Assembly: GCF_043290135.1 (NCBI RefSeq)
Contig: NC_134701.1
Span: forward strand, 199,940,601-200,004,600
Source: Rhipicephalus microplus
Lineage: Eukaryota > Arthropoda > Arachnida > Ixodida > Ixodidae
Direction: 5' to 3'
Length of the DNA: 64,000 nucleotides
Shown here piece by piece: positions 1-15,014 of this stretch. A program made the position numbers and the translations under genes. The notes beneath the pieces were generated by a model. It had not been told where the DNA came from. It ran no database searches and saw only the letters and a program-made list of their open reading frames with translations. Positions within the stretch are counted from its first letter, which is position 1, and each line of letters starts with the position of its first letter.

Positions 1-318
1 TAAAAAAACCAGTAACAGAACGACGCACTTGGCGCACTATCTGACCAGAAAAGGTTGCCTCGTTAAATTCGCTGGGTGTAATCACCTTGATGTTAGCAAG
101 GTTTAGCGAGGGTTGGGCCTCAGTGCCATGAACAAGCGGTGGTGAAAGATTGGAACTAGATACGAAGTGCAGGCCGTAAGTGAGTGCACGCGTGCCACTC
201 TTCTAGTCCGGCTTTGCCACCTCTCGTTTACTCCTTGGAATGTCGGCTGGATGGCGGTACTTCAATATGATGGATATACAATGAAAAGATGCGAGATGGT
301 CGTACTTGGAGTGTTCCC
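1..318. other. No feature seen
   Basis: Single-copy-looking sequence leading into the minisatellite. No coding or RNA motif was recognised. Confidence 0.5.
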
Positions 319-605
319 TAGATGGACGGACTGGTGGACAGACGCCCGGACGACAAGACAGACAGATGCACGGACGCACAGAAAGATGCACAAAAAGACG
401 GACGGACGCATGGACGGACGCACAGACAGATGAGCACGCGGATAGACGCATTAATAGACGCACGGAAGGACTAACGGACGCACGGAGGGGCGGAAGGATG
501 GACGCACGGACGGACGCATGAGTGGACGAACGGATGGTCGCACAGATGGATGCACAGATGGATGAAAGCAAGAACGAAGGGACGGACGGAAGCGCGGAAG
601 GAATG
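319..605. repeat. GACG-rich degenerate minisatellite
   Basis: This is a run of variants of ggacgcacgga and gatggacgcac with 4-bp sub-periodicity. It encodes only low-complexity ORFs, which should be ignored. It belongs to the composite repeat at 320-1520. Confidence 0.85.
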
Positions 606-1520
606 ACGAATGCTTCGCCCCACTCGTCATCATGCACTTCGTGGATGTGCTGCGCTTTTTTTCTCGGGGCTAACTGTACACAAAGGGAAAGTACATCCAC
701 CCGGTTGCCATGAGGTTTCTTTTATTAATCATTACATTTCACTAGATCCCTTATACTGCAGACAAATGATGGACTTTTCACTTCAGATGTTAGTGCCCAT
801 TAGATCATGCCGCTAGCCATAGCTCTATCAGAGATCTATGACCCTAGCAGTACCAAAATGTTAACAAAAAAGATAACTATGGACCACCTCCCCTAAGGGC
901 ACCATGATGGAATGCGAAGTAGCAGTGGTGCGCACGGCGTTAACCCGATTGAAACGGGCGAAACTCTGTGTAGCATTTACTCGAGTAAACGAGTAAAAAA
1001 TCGAAACTCTGTGTAGCATTTACTCGAGTAAACATTTGTTTCAAACGCAAAAGCACGGGAGGCAGGATGCGTTGAACACGCTTGCGCTCGGCTTCCTTGG
1101 CTTGCCTCTCGTCGGTGTTACCCGCACGTTGTCTGTATTCTCGAACGCGATCGGCGTTCTTGACTTGCACCTCGTCGGTGTCGCTGGTCTTCCACTGTCA
1201 GAGCTTGCATTCGGCTTCCCTGGCTCGCACCTCGTCGGTGTCGATGTCGCCATTCGCGAACGCGATGGGCTTCGCTAACCCTGGCAACGCCAGCGACAGA
1301 CAGGAAAGGTACGCGCTCACTACCAGGAAGCACGTCGCGACGGCATCCCGCCCGTCGGCGCGATCGCGCGGCAAGCACCGCGGCGCGCGGTCCGCATTGT
1401 CGGCGCCGCGAGATTCTCACGGCTTCTAATCTCACCGACAGATGGGGAGAGGTGGCGCGGGTGAGAGGATGCCTACGTGAGGATAGGGCTCGAGCGTTGC
1501 GAGCAGAGCAGAGGGTGAAG
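606..1520 (-). repeat. Composite dispersed repeat, copy 1 (STPR-like coding periodicity)
   Basis: The part at 850-1520 aligns with 14150-14800 (actatggaccacctcc; actctgtgtagcatttactc; gagaggtggcgcg). At 1080-1250 the element tcgtcggtg recurs at 1109, 1172 and 1232. Read on the minus strand this gives roughly 20-21-codon units such as NTDERQAKEAERKR. Such spaced Arg/Glu-rich units resemble STPR-type DNA-binding repeats, but the frame is broken. The part at 606-700 encodes HIHEVHDDEWGEAF and is shared with copy 3. Confidence 0.7.
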
Positions 1521-1748
1521 CGCGAGAGAGCTGACAGGCGGCGAGTGCGTGGCAGGCGAGGGAGAGACGTCACCGCACACTGCTAGGAGGGCCTGAGCTA
1601 CTTGACACCACTCCAACACCTGCGGCGACTGGATCGGTGCGGACGGAGGGACAGTGTTAGTCAAGCTAGTCAAAGAGCTACTTCGCATTTAAGAATACAA
1701 CTTAACAAGGCCCAAGCACTCCTAGTATTACCGGTGCCATGAGAAGTG

Positions 1749-1946
1749 ACGATTGATTAATATGTAGGGTTTAACGTCCCGAAACCAGCATATGATTATG
1801 AGAGACGCCATAGTGGAAGGTTCCGGAAATTTCGCCCAACTGGGGTTCTTTAACGTTCACCCATATCTGAGCACACGGGCCTACAGCCTTTCCGCCTCCA
1901 TCGGAAATGCAGCTGCCGCAGCCGAGATTCGATCCCGCGACCTGCA
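1749..1946 (-). mobile_element. Ruka-type SINE, 5'-truncated
   Basis: It has the Ruka body and a (gatt) tail but lacks the tRNA-like head. A degraded TSD is visible: ccatgagaagtg at 1737-1748 and ccataagaaatg at 1947-1958. Confidence 0.85.
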
Positions 1947-1958
1947 CCATAAGAAATG

Positions 1959-5647
<3,689 letters not shown>

Positions 5648-5790
5648 TCATCCTGAACCGACACGCGCTACCTTTGCCCTCTTCCTCCCCTTCATGCTCT
5701 CTACATTTTGCCTCGTTCTGAGAACATGTAGTAACTATGAAGGATGAGAGAACGAAGACACACACGGAGAGAGAGAGAGATTATGGCTTA

Positions 5791-5847
5791 GTGGGATTCG
5801 ATCCCGCGCGCTCACGATCCGAAGGTGAGCATTGTAATGACTCACCT
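5791..5847 (-). repeat. tRNA-like sequence beside a GA repeat
   Basis: On the minus strand gagtcattacaatgctcacc resembles an A box and gggatcgaatccc a perfect B box. (GA)n at 5767-5780 looks like a 3' tail, so a short tRNA-derived SINE is likely. Confidence 0.45.
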
Positions 5848-7574
5848 ATAAAGACACCCTAGCAGTGCATAGTATGCAAAATGGTCGAGAAAATGAAGCG
5901 GGGAGATATTAGGGCGTGAGAAGGAAGGCAGAGGCAGATAATAGAGTAGAGCATGGCATAAGCTGAAGAGAAATACAAGTAGGAAAAAAAGCAGAAAGAG
6001 ACAAAAGTAAGATAAAGAGTCAAATGTAGAGGGAGAAACAGCTAGAAATACAAATAAAAAGAAGCGAAAAATGCCGACGGAAAGAATAGGAAAAAAGATA
6101 GAACGAGGGAAAATTTCAAATAAATTTACAGAGATCGACCATGCTGTCTTGTTATCTAAAATGTTTCATTGCTGTGTACGCACATTATAACTTTTTACTG
6201 TTTCTTTTTTTTAATATTCTATATTTTGTTAGAATATGCCACGTGCACAACTACGTGATACGCTCTAATGGCGACCCTTTAAGATAAAATGAAATATAAT
6301 TAATCTCCGCAATGACGCTGTTGTTTTCAACACCGGTGCAGTACAGTGAACCGGGCAAGTTCTTACCTGTTCATTTTGTTGCAGCTCGACGGGAACGAGG
6401 AAAGAGCAAAGGCGCACAAGCGACGGGACACAGCGCTGACTATCAATTGATGTTTTTTCTTTCTTATTCAGGAATCCTGTTTTTATAGTGAAGGCTGATC
6501 TTTCGCGCCTGCGCGTCTGCGTCGTGAGTAATGTTTTGTGCAGACTCCCGAAGGGCATCACTTGCACCATGTGCACAGCGAAAGCAGTTACACCCCTCCA
6601 CAAGAACTAGGACACTATGAGTCATTGCAGGGATGGTGTGGCGATGCGAACAGGATAGTTGGTAACGTTGTACCTTTGGTGAGCAAAGCGACGACACTGT
6701 CTATTTTCCTGTCTCTTCTCTCACTTCCTGTATAAGATTCACGACGCTAACCATAACTTGCGGGCAGTTCTGAGTCATGGCCCTAAACCAAAACTTTAAA
6801 AGGGTGCTATAGCTATAGGAAACCAATATACAGGAATTAATTAACCGTAATTGAAGGTTAAAGTAGCACTCTGTTTGCAACACATGCTTCCAAAACGGGA
6901 TCGACTTCTTCTCGTTTGTGTAGCATAAGCCATAGCTTTGAGTCCACCTTATAGACGAGAGCCTCAAAGCAGAGACTTTCGTTTCTTTTTGGAACACAGC
7001 GCATAGGCTACCTAATGCAAAGAAACCTCCGTTCGAGGCAGCGAAAGGCTCAGCCTTCAGACTACTTTCTACGGGGGAACTTTTTTCTTTGAGGCAACGT
7101 AGGTATCAGCTGGAAGGCCAAATTTCGATCACGGTGTTGGCAACACTGTTAAAAGAATGTGTCTTCCTCGGAGCAACGCATGCCTCATCCTCGAGGCCAT
7201 GTTTCACAAAAGCGAAGTTATATTATTACTGAAAGCACCGTGCTCAAGTGTGACACTTCAAGGTATACAAAGGAATACGTGCTTATCACGGAAAGATAGA
7301 CCTGAAGTTGGAGGCTACCTTTCGACAAGCAAGCATTTCCTCTGCAGAGTGTCATAAGGTCCAGTTTGAATGCCACGTTTCCAAAATATGAAAACTTTCG
7401 CGAACATGGGGCGTAACTGGAGCCATCGTTTCGATGGGCGAACTTGTCCTCTTTGACGTTTCAAAACAAGTCCACTTTTCGAGACGACATTCCCAACGAA
7501 ACTCCATGTCTATGAGAGTTCTTCATATTTTCAAGATCAAGCTTTTATGACCCCTTGAACTTTGCCATTTTCGC
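5848..7574. other. Intergenic, AT-rich, no gene recognised
   Basis: An A/G-rich stretch occupies 5880-6120. The 6380-6480 area (gggacacagcgctgac) resembles debris of short tick repeats but lacks a second copy in the window. Confidence 0.45.
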
Positions 7575-7841
7575 TTGATTGATTGACTGATTGATTGATC
7601 AATTGATTGATTATGTGGTGTTTAATGGCCCCAAATCACCATATGATTATGGAAGACGACGTAGTGAAGGGCTCCGAAAATTTCGACCACTTGGGGTTCT
7701 TAAACGTGCACTCAAAGCTGAGCGCACAGACCTACAGCATTTTCGCCTCAATCGAAAACGCAGCCGCCGCAGCCGGGATTCGATTCCGTGACTTGCGGGT
7801 AAGCAGCCGAGTACCTTAACTCCTAGACCACCGCGGTGGGG
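7575..7841 (-). mobile_element. Ruka-type SINE, full length
   Basis: The tRNA-like head (minus strand, starting ccccaccgcggtggtcta) carries an A-box-like GGTCTAGGAGT and a B box GGAATCGAATCCC. The body and a (GATT)n tail at 7576-7612 follow. It is moderately diverged. Confidence 0.9.
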
Positions 7842-9879
7842 CCCTTTATCGCTTCGATAATGACACTTGCCTCCTTCGGAGAACAGGCGCCTCAGTTTGG
7901 ACTCTTCTATAACAGTTGTCGTTGTAAAAAAGCATGGTAAACATCTGCTACGTTTTACAGCACTTCTATTATTTGGGACAACATAAACGTCAATTTCATA
8001 ACAGCTTTCGTCGAGGGAACGTGTCTTCGTCGGAGCAACATGGGTTTCAGCTTTCTCATCTGGGCAACATATTCCAAAGTACTTTGAGGCCACTCAAACA
8101 AAAGCCACTGTACAACAGAACTAAAGCCCAAAGCAACCTCGGCCTTACCTGACGTTTTCTTCAACTTCCTGTATACTCTCTACATATGTTACGAAGGCAC
8201 AAAAATGGTAGCAGGGTGAAAGATAAGGGCAATACTGGTTTAAGAATACTGGCCCAATTTGTTTATCATGTGCAGTAAAAGTTTAAAACCGATAAGGAAA
8301 ACTTGAGGAAAGGTTGTGGTTGGTTTGTGAATACGGGCCTAGGACAATAATAAGAAAATGACGGCAATAAAATGTACCTTGTGTAATTAAATGTATGCAA
8401 TAACGTCATTGTCCGTGTAGATATAAAAAACTATTTTTATACTATTGTGCGTCTTTTAAGTGGTCTTGACCAATTTTCCAAGCAGTTATCGAATGACCTC
8501 AGCATCGCAGTTTCGTGGCTCACGAATCGATGTCATTAGAATTTTCCGAATCGGCCAGGACCGAGTGGTGTACATAAATTTGTCGCACACTTCAAGCACT
8601 TTCTCTCTCGAACATTGTGTTTTTATGCGGAGTGCGTAACATCTTGTATCAGTAATGCGTCAGGAACATCTCTCGCGGGCAGAGGGCAAGTTCTTAGTTA
8701 AAAGGTCGTAACTATAGGGTGCTTTGCAATCGATATGTGCCTGGCTTGCTGCACGTGTCTGTGCCCATAACTTTTGATGCAAGATATGATGAATAAACAG
8801 TCAAAAGTTTGCGACCCCAATGATTCTTTCCCTCGTTTTGTTTCGTTTTCTTTTTCGTGCAAAAAAAAAAACCTCTGTATCTTTGTGGCCTGCACAGGAA
8901 CGTTAACCAACTAGCCCAGCAACGAGTACTTCTAGAGTTGGTATACGTATTCAGCGCTAATGAAGAACTCATTTTGATGAGAAAGTTACTGGAAAGAAAC
9001 CCGCTTTTCAGGCTGACCTTTCCTTTTCACTTGTCGTGAAACATCTGTTTCTTCTTGAGCTTCAGAGGGGTGGCCTTGTGGCCCGACTGTCGGGAGGATT
9101 ATCGAGTCGTCACTACACATTCAGGAAACATACTCCTAGCTGTATGGTGCGGAAAGTTACAGCTTCACTATTTTTGGTCTATTGTGGTTTTATCAGGCTA
9201 CATTGTTAGGGGTACCTGTTTACATTTGACTAGCTCTATTCTCTCATAATCATTTCTTCCTATTTCTTTTTATTGCCAGATCATCATGTGGGACAAAATG
9301 TAGTTTGTAATCATGCTTTTCATCATTTATTTCCTTGTTGTCTCAGATGATAATACCTCTGGCAGTGCCCCACAACATTGTTTTTTAAATGTAGCACACT
9401 TCCGCTTGATCAAGTCATAGACATTGGTACAACAAGCTAGACTCAACAAATTGTCCGTGCGAATCGTTTGTCCGTTCGTCTGACAGATTCTTTCAAGTAC
9501 GGAGCACTTGACGGGACCGGGCTGTTGTGTGCTGTGGCGTGGTTTCGTGGTCCCTCGGCGTAACGTTCCTTGTGTAGCATATTCAGCACATGCTCGCGCC
9601 CAGAAGAAATCTTCTTTCTTTAGTTCTTCGAGCACCTTGATGATGATAGTTTACTATCATCAACAAGAAAACAACTAGTGTGTTTGGCTTAATGCAGACA
9701 GGGCCACGTATACATAAAAAAAAGAGGAAGCAAGCACGAAATATCTAAGAATGTAAAATGGGAAAAAAATAGAACGAGAGAAAGAAAACAAGACAAAGCA
9801 AGATGTACATAAAGAAAAAAAAATTATTAGAAATGAAGATCGCAAAAAAGACAAACTAAAACGGAAACGGAGAGAAAAA
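7842..9879. other. Intergenic, no gene recognised
   Basis: Weak similarity between 7150-7220 and 8005-8080 (gtgtcttcctcggagcaac) suggests an old local repeat. Nothing else was assigned. Confidence 0.45.
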
Positions 9880-10521
9880 GAAAAAAATGGGGAAAAGAAA
9901 AAAAGTTACAACTTTGCCGCAAAGGCAAAGCAATGAACGCAGTAGCAACATATTGGAAGGTCACGCGCAGAATGGCAAACAGATCAAAACGTGTCCCGCG
10001 TTTATCACGCACAAATGACGCACGCAACGTACTCAGAGACACAGATGAATGTGAATAAGTGTCTCAGTTGTTTTTTCCCTGTGCCCGAAAAACGCTCTCT
10101 TTTCGCATACGGAGCCTGTGTAACCATTGCAGGGACCTTTGCGTGCGCTGTAACTACAACAGAATTGTTCATATGAAAGCTCAAGGCCAGCCAAGGAGTA
10201 CGATCCTCCCCACCGCGAGATGAAAGCGCAAGCAAGCGTCCACGCCCCTACTCTCTGCGGGGCAAAGTATGCGTGTTGGAGATGAGAGCGCGTGCTGCCG
10301 CGCCGTGACGATGTGGCGATGTGTGCTCATTGCGCCATCTTGCTGGTAATGCTGAAACACGATAGTTCCTTCCCCCCCGAAATTCCCGTCACCAGAAGTA
10401 AGTGGTAGATATTAATTGCTTGCCGTTTGAACGTTGAAAGACGTGCTCCTCCGAAGCTCAGTGGTTAGCGCCTGGCACTCATGATTCAGAGGTCCCACGT
10501 TCGATTACGCGTGCCGGAGTA
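9880..10521 (-). repeat. Dispersed repeat with tRNA-like end, copy 1
   Basis: Its reverse complement aligns with 26267-26900 along most of its length (ggaactatcgtgttt; ttggctggccttgagctttc; gccattctgcgcgtg). It ends with the tRNA-like sequence at 10444-10521. On the minus strand a peptide with WLALSFH and YAKRERFSGT has a counterpart in the other copy. Confidence 0.75.
10444..10521 (+). repeat. tRNA-like sequence at the end of a dispersed repeat
   Basis: gctcagtggttagcgc matches an A box and cacgttcgatta a B box, with ggagt able to pair near the start. The stems are imperfect and a relative exists at 26267-26352, so it is more likely a SINE-type head than a working tRNA gene. Confidence 0.5.
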
Positions 10522-10550
10522 TTTTTGTGAATTATTTTTCTTTCTTGCGA

Positions 10551-10553
<3 letters not shown>

Positions 10554-10588
<35 letters not shown>
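10554..10588. repeat. (CA)n microsatellite
   Basis: This is a pure CA run directly after the tRNA-like repeat at 10444-10521. Confidence 0.95.
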
Positions 10589-10591
<3 letters not shown>

Positions 10592-10612
10592 ATTCTCTTG
10601 ATTAGTTCTGCA

Positions 10613-10687
10613 TAATATATATATATATATATATATATTATGTTATATAATAACATATATATTTATATATATATTATGTTATATAAT

Positions 10688-10772
<85 letters not shown>
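10613..10772. repeat. (AT)n tract with duplicated palindromic interruptions
   Basis: The AT run contains tatgttatataataacata twice (near 10640 and 10676) and abuts the 5' LTR. The retroelement inserted into this tract, which resumes at 12122. Confidence 0.95.
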
Positions 10773-10775
<3 letters not shown>

Positions 10776-10932
10776 GGTAAAGCCTTTGAACAGTGGGTCA
10801 TCCTCTTCAGCGCCTTCTAGTGGGTCGCCCTTTTTCTTAAGAAGAAGAGCAGCTCGTGCAGAGAGTCGATCCCCGCATTGACTGTCGCTGTCGTGAATCA
10901 TCGCTGAGTGTCCGTCAATAAACCGCTTAACA
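10773..10932 (+). repeat. 5' LTR of the deleted gypsy element
   Basis: This 160-bp terminal repeat begins TGTGGTAAAG and ends CGCTTAACA. AATAAA near its 3' side can serve as the RNA processing signal. It reads identical to the copy at 11962-12121. Confidence 0.9.
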
Positions 10933-11028
10933 ATTTGGTGGAGAGTGCTGAGAGTGCTGTGCCCTTCAAACACCTTCGGTCAGCATTCGATGCCCTTGGA
11001 GCTTCGATCCCGTACCGTGCCTCCAACC

Positions 11029-11925
11029 ATGTACCAAGACGCCGCCCAGCAAACCCTTCCTCCTACGTCGCCGCCATGTCCCGGTGTCCCCCGCATCCGC
11101 GACCCTCCTGTCTTCACCGGCGCGGATGGCACCGACGTCGAGGACTGGCTTGCCATGTACGAACGTGTGAGCGTCCCCAATCATTGGGATGAGGCAGCTA
11201 AACTAGGTAACCTGTTCTTCTACCTTGCGGGTGTGGCCGGAATGTGGTACAATAACCACGCATCTGATTTCCCGACTTGGTCCGCTTTTAAAACCGCTGT
11301 CGTCGACGTTTTCGGCCGCCCTGCTGTTCGTAAGCTGCAAGCTGAACAGCGTTTACGTGAACGAGCCCAGCAGACCGGTGAGTCCTTCACAAGTTATATC
11401 GAGGACATCCTTGACTTGTGCAAGAAAGTCGACCCGAACATGTCAGAGGCTGACAAAATCACGCATGTTCTAAAAGGCATCGCCGACGATGCCTTCACCA
11501 TGCTCTTGGCAAAGAACCCCCACACTGTGGCAGAAGTCATCATGTTATGCCAAAGTTACGACGAGCTGCTACCTATTTCTGCTACAGCCAAGCTTGCTGA
11601 AGAATGTCGAGAGCTTGCAAAGACCTTTACTGCGCATGATCAAGAGCGGCAAAAAAGCATTCGCGCTGACGCCAGTACTACTGCACCCACATTCCTCCCT
11701 GGAGCGCTCGTCTGGCTCTCGATCCCTACTACTGCAACTGGCCTATCTTCAAAACTATTGCCTAAATACGAAGGCCCCTACCGTGTCGTCAAATGCACTT
11801 CCCCAGTCAACTACTTGATTGAACCCATCGAACAATCTTCGGACATGCGTCGTCGAGGACGCGACATTGTTAACGTGGAGCGCCTCAAGGCCTACCATGA
11901 CCCGCTCATTGTAACCAGCTGTTAG
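11029..11925 (+). CDS. Retrotransposon Gag fused in frame to integrase C-terminal tail
   Basis: The ORF is open from 10945, but the ATG at 11029 (ccaaccATGt) is the likelier start and gives 298 residues. Residues about 25-180 match the Ty3/gypsy Gag capsid region: VFTGADGTDVEDWLAMYERV, then GMWYNNH, a Trp-containing FKTAVVDVFG stretch and CQSYDELL. From about residue 185 the sequence becomes the end of a gypsy integrase, with a CRELAKTFT segment, GALVWLSIP, LLPKYEGPYRVV and RRRGRDIVNVERLKAYHDP. The junction is near 11570-11600. No Gag CCHC knuckle, protease, reverse transcriptase, RNase H or integrase catalytic core remains. The deletion preserves frame. The product could at most form particles or bind nucleic acid; that is inference. 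Confidence 0.85.
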   Translation: MYQDAAQQTLPPTSPPCPGVPRIRDPPVFTGADGTDVEDWLAMYERVSVPNHWDEAAKLGNLFFYLAGVAGMWYNNHASDFPTWSAFKTAVVDVFGRPAVRKLQAEQRLRERAQQTGESFTSYIEDILDLCKKVDPNMSEADKITHVLKGIADDAFTMLLAKNPHTVAEVIMLCQSYDELLPISATAKLAEECRELAKTFTAHDQERQKSIRADASTTAPTFLPGALVWLSIPTTATGLSSKLLPKYEGPYRVVKCTSPVNYLIEPIEQSSDMRRRGRDIVNVERLKAYHDPLIVTSC

Positions 11926-11961
11926 GTCGCCAGGCGGCTCCCTTTTCGTACCCGGGGTAGT

Positions 11962-12117
11962 TGTGGTAAAGCCTTTGAACAGTGGGTCATCCTCTTCAGC
12001 GCCTTCTAGTGGGTCGCCCTTTTTCTTAAGAAGAAGAGCAGCTCGTGCAGAGAGTCGATCCCCGCATTGACTGTCGCTGTCGTGAATCATCGCTGAGTGT
12101 CCGTCAATAAACCGCTT

Positions 12118-12121
<4 letters not shown>
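11962..12121 (+). repeat. 3' LTR of the deleted gypsy element
   Basis: This is the direct copy of the 5' LTR and ends at the (AT)n tract beginning at 12122. The preceding bases (cccggggtagt) are a poor polypurine tract. Confidence 0.9.

Positions 12122-12153
<32 letters not shown>
12122..12153. repeat. (AT)n tract distal to the 3' LTR
   Basis: This is the continuation of the AT target tract after the LTR element. Confidence 0.95.
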
Positions 12154-12155
<2 letters not shown>

Positions 12156-14149
12156 AGCATGGCGACGCCGACGCAGCGGACAGTGTATAAAAGAAAGAAA
12201 AACGAAGAGAAACAAGATATTTTAGTTGCTAACAAGCTCGAGTTCATCATGTGCTTTAAAAGAAACATAAAAGTATGCCCAGCTATGCACTTCCTCCAGG
12301 CTTGGTGAGAAGCTGCCGAAATTTTTTCTTTAATCTAGGACAATATTCACACTATGTATTTGTCGACGAAAGCTTACGCACAGATTTTGTTAGTTATCGA
12401 GTCTTTCGTCATTTGACTGCCTTTTCTGAAAACACTCAATGCGACTATTCTAACCACAGCGTTTTGACACCGAGGGGAAATAATTATACGCATGGGTAGT
12501 GTTCGTGCCCTCGTCAGTTAATGTATAAACCAACGCAAGTATAAAAAAATACGCCATCTCCCACTGAAGGTAACCATGTGTTAATGTGAAGCAAATGGAG
12601 ACGGTGAACGGAACCCACAAAAGCTCGTGCCGTCGCCTTAAGCAGATGCACCAACATTAGGGAGCACTAGAATTATTGTGCGCACTGGCGCAAGAGCGGG
12701 TTTTTCACGTGGTATTTTTTTGTATTTCGCCGGCATTTGTAATTAACAGAAAAACACTAATACCTAACAGATACCTAACAGGTTTGCAAAACTGTCTTAT
12801 CGGAGGTTTTGCAAACCGATCTACAACTTTCTGGTTGAACTTTTTTTTATCTCTGTTCCTTCCTTGAAAAGTTAGTTAATTAAACATCTCTAATTGAACA
12901 ATATCCGAGAACACAGAAAATAGTCCGACTCCAGGCAACGGTGAGCAACAGGTGTTGGGTCGCGTCGTAATTACGTGTTCCGGCATATTTTTAAACTCTG
13001 GCTAAAGTTATGTGGGACACCCTGTATATTCTTTTTTAAGAGAAGCGCTGGTCACGTCCAGGCTCTTCAGAAGCGCGCAGCGGGTCGTAAAGACGTTGCG
13101 TCAGAAAAGGCGCCATTATTATTGTGCGTACGTACTGCGCCGTCCGCGGTGGCACGCTGTCCAGACAGCCCTTGACTATGACCGCACTCTTGCGGTATTC
13201 CCAGACCGGCTTCCCGCATCATGAATGAATGCATTCGGGCGCGACGCCGTAGCAGTTTCTTATTAGGTCCGCTGCGGCTGCTACACCAGCGGCGGACTTC
13301 TTGTACACATACACACGCAGACACGCTACGGGAAAAAGCCAAGGCTATGCTTACCCGACGGCTTGGTGCCACATGGCCGAGAGGATTTGGTGAGGGAGTG
13401 GGGAAGATTGTCGGTGAAAAACAAAAACTCACACATCTGTAACTCTGGCGGCGTAGACGTATAGGAACCCCGGTGCTCAGCCATGCAGGGAAAAAGCTTG
13501 CATGCGGCAATAATGCGGAAGGAGTCGAGCGCGGAACCGATTCGCGCTGCGATCGCCATCGCGAAGGTTCCGCGAAGACGTTGTTAAAGCGCGTCCCCGC
13601 TTGGCGAGTTGCGTGCAGAATACGACGGCTTCTCCGAGTACATCTTGTCTTTTCGTGCTTTCTTTGTTGGCTTTCTGGAGCTCGCCGGTGACGTCACGAT
13701 GGCCCGCCGAGGGCAAGGCTTTTTTTTTCCTTTGATTCTTCTGTTACATCTGACTGAAGATAGTGCGTTGTACATCGATTCATCCTTTCGATTCTTTATA
13801 GTGTTCTTTCATGGATTTTTTTTTTCATTTCTTGCGACGTGAAAGAGAATGTAAAAGCGGAGGAGAGCTTGCTCTAGCATGCACACTGTGGTTTTAAGGC
13901 AACTTCAATAAATGTTTAAAAATATATCAATCCATACCAACCGAGTCAGCCGAAATTCAGTTCTACGTAACATAGAGAGATTCGGTCACCGAATGCTCCG
14001 CTATATGTTTCAGTAAACCCAGTGAGCAAAACGAAAAAAAGAAAGCATTGTTCGAGCGTACGGAAAGACACTACGTGATAATGCATCTATTACCAAGTCG
14101 TTGCTGCAACAGTGCACATTTCGCCCGTTACTGCGGGTAAGAACTCCGA
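12154..14149. other. Intergenic, no gene recognised
   Basis: It contains gtgggacaccctgtata at 13012-13028, similar to a motif often found at the ends of arthropod transposons. The CpG-rich part at 13060-13620 has frames in several phases but no domain. Confidence 0.45.
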
Positions 14150-14800
14150 GGTACCGAAAAAACTATGGACCATCTCCTCGAAGGCCACCGTGATGGGATG
14201 CGAGGCAGCAGCGTTGCGCACGGTGTTGACCCGGTTAAAGCGGGTGTCAACGCGGGTGCTGGAAGAACGGTTTGAAGCGAAACTCTGTGTAACGTTTACT
14301 CGAGTAAACGTTTGCTTGAAACGCAAGGACACGGGAGGTGGGACGCGTTGAAGACGCTTGCGCTCGGCTTCCTTGGCTTGCGTCTCGTCGGTGTTACCCG
14401 CGCGTCGTATGTATTCTCGAACGCGATTCGTGTTCGTGACTCGCACTTCGTCGGTGCGAGTCTGGCATTCGGCTTCCCTGGATCGCGCCTCGTCGGTGTT
14501 GACGTCGCCATTCGCGAACGCGATCGGCTTCGCTGACCCTCGCAACGCCGGCGGAAGTCGGAAAAGGTACGCGCACACTAGCGGGAAGCATGCTGTGACG
14601 TCATCCCGCCTGTCGGCCCAATCACGCCTCAAGCATTGGCGCGCTGTCGACATTGTCGGCGACGAGCGATTCTCGAGGACTCGAGGCGCGCGCACCCGCT
14701 GACTCGCGGCTTCTCGCCGACAGATGGAGAGAGGTGGCGCGTGTGAGATGATTTTCCATTGAGCAGTGTGCTCGAGCGTTGCGAGTGGTAGAAAGGGTGA
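14150..14800 (-). repeat. Composite dispersed repeat, copy 2
   Basis: It is homologous to 850-1520 and in the same orientation. The minus strand has a 201-codon open frame (14090-14695) with units SREAECQTRTDEVRVTN and NTDETQAKEAERKR. The DNA motif tcgtcggtg recurs at 14385, 14448 and 14490, so units are 63 and 42 bp. The minisatellite is absent. No intact gene is claimed. Confidence 0.7.
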
Positions 14801-14890
14801 ACAGAGCAGAACCAGCGCAGTAATAGATTAGTAATACATCGACACTAGTTCTTGTGTTCCTTTCGTCTGTGTTTTCGTGTGTGGATGCTA

Positions 14891-14960
14891 AAGCTTCTGT
14901 GGCTCAGTGGTAGAATGCTGGGTTGGCACGCTGCGGACACGCGTTCGAAAACCGCCGCGT
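14891..14960 (+). repeat. tRNA-like sequence (SINE head or tRNA pseudogene)
   Basis: tggctcagtggtagaatgc resembles an A box and gcgttcgaaaacc a B box. The acceptor ends do not pair well and a T-rich stretch follows. No second copy was found here. Confidence 0.4.
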
Positions 14961-15014
14961 CCTGGGTGTTTTTTATTTACTGAGCTATTTTTTTTTGTAA
15001 CTTCATGCTTTGTT

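Larger units (their letters stand above)
10773..12121 (+). mobile_element. Internally deleted Ty3/gypsy-type LTR retrotransposon
   Basis: Two directly repeated LTRs of 160 bp (10773-10932 and 11962-12121) look identical base for base. Each starts TG, ends CA and contains AATAAA. A tRNA-primer-site-like TGGTGGAGAGTGCTG begins at 10936, four bases inside the 5' LTR. The element lies in an (AT)n tract on both sides, so the expected TSD (atat or atata) cannot be resolved. The interior is only about 1 kb, against the several kb of a full element, and holds one Gag-integrase-tail ORF. Identical LTRs point to recent insertion, probably with proteins supplied by a full-length relative. The polypurine tract before the 3' LTR is weak. 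Confidence 0.9.

Noticed and set aside
167..700. Overlapping ORFs rich in Asp-Arg-Thr or Ser-Val-Arg-Pro
   Set aside because: They are products of the GACG minisatellite.
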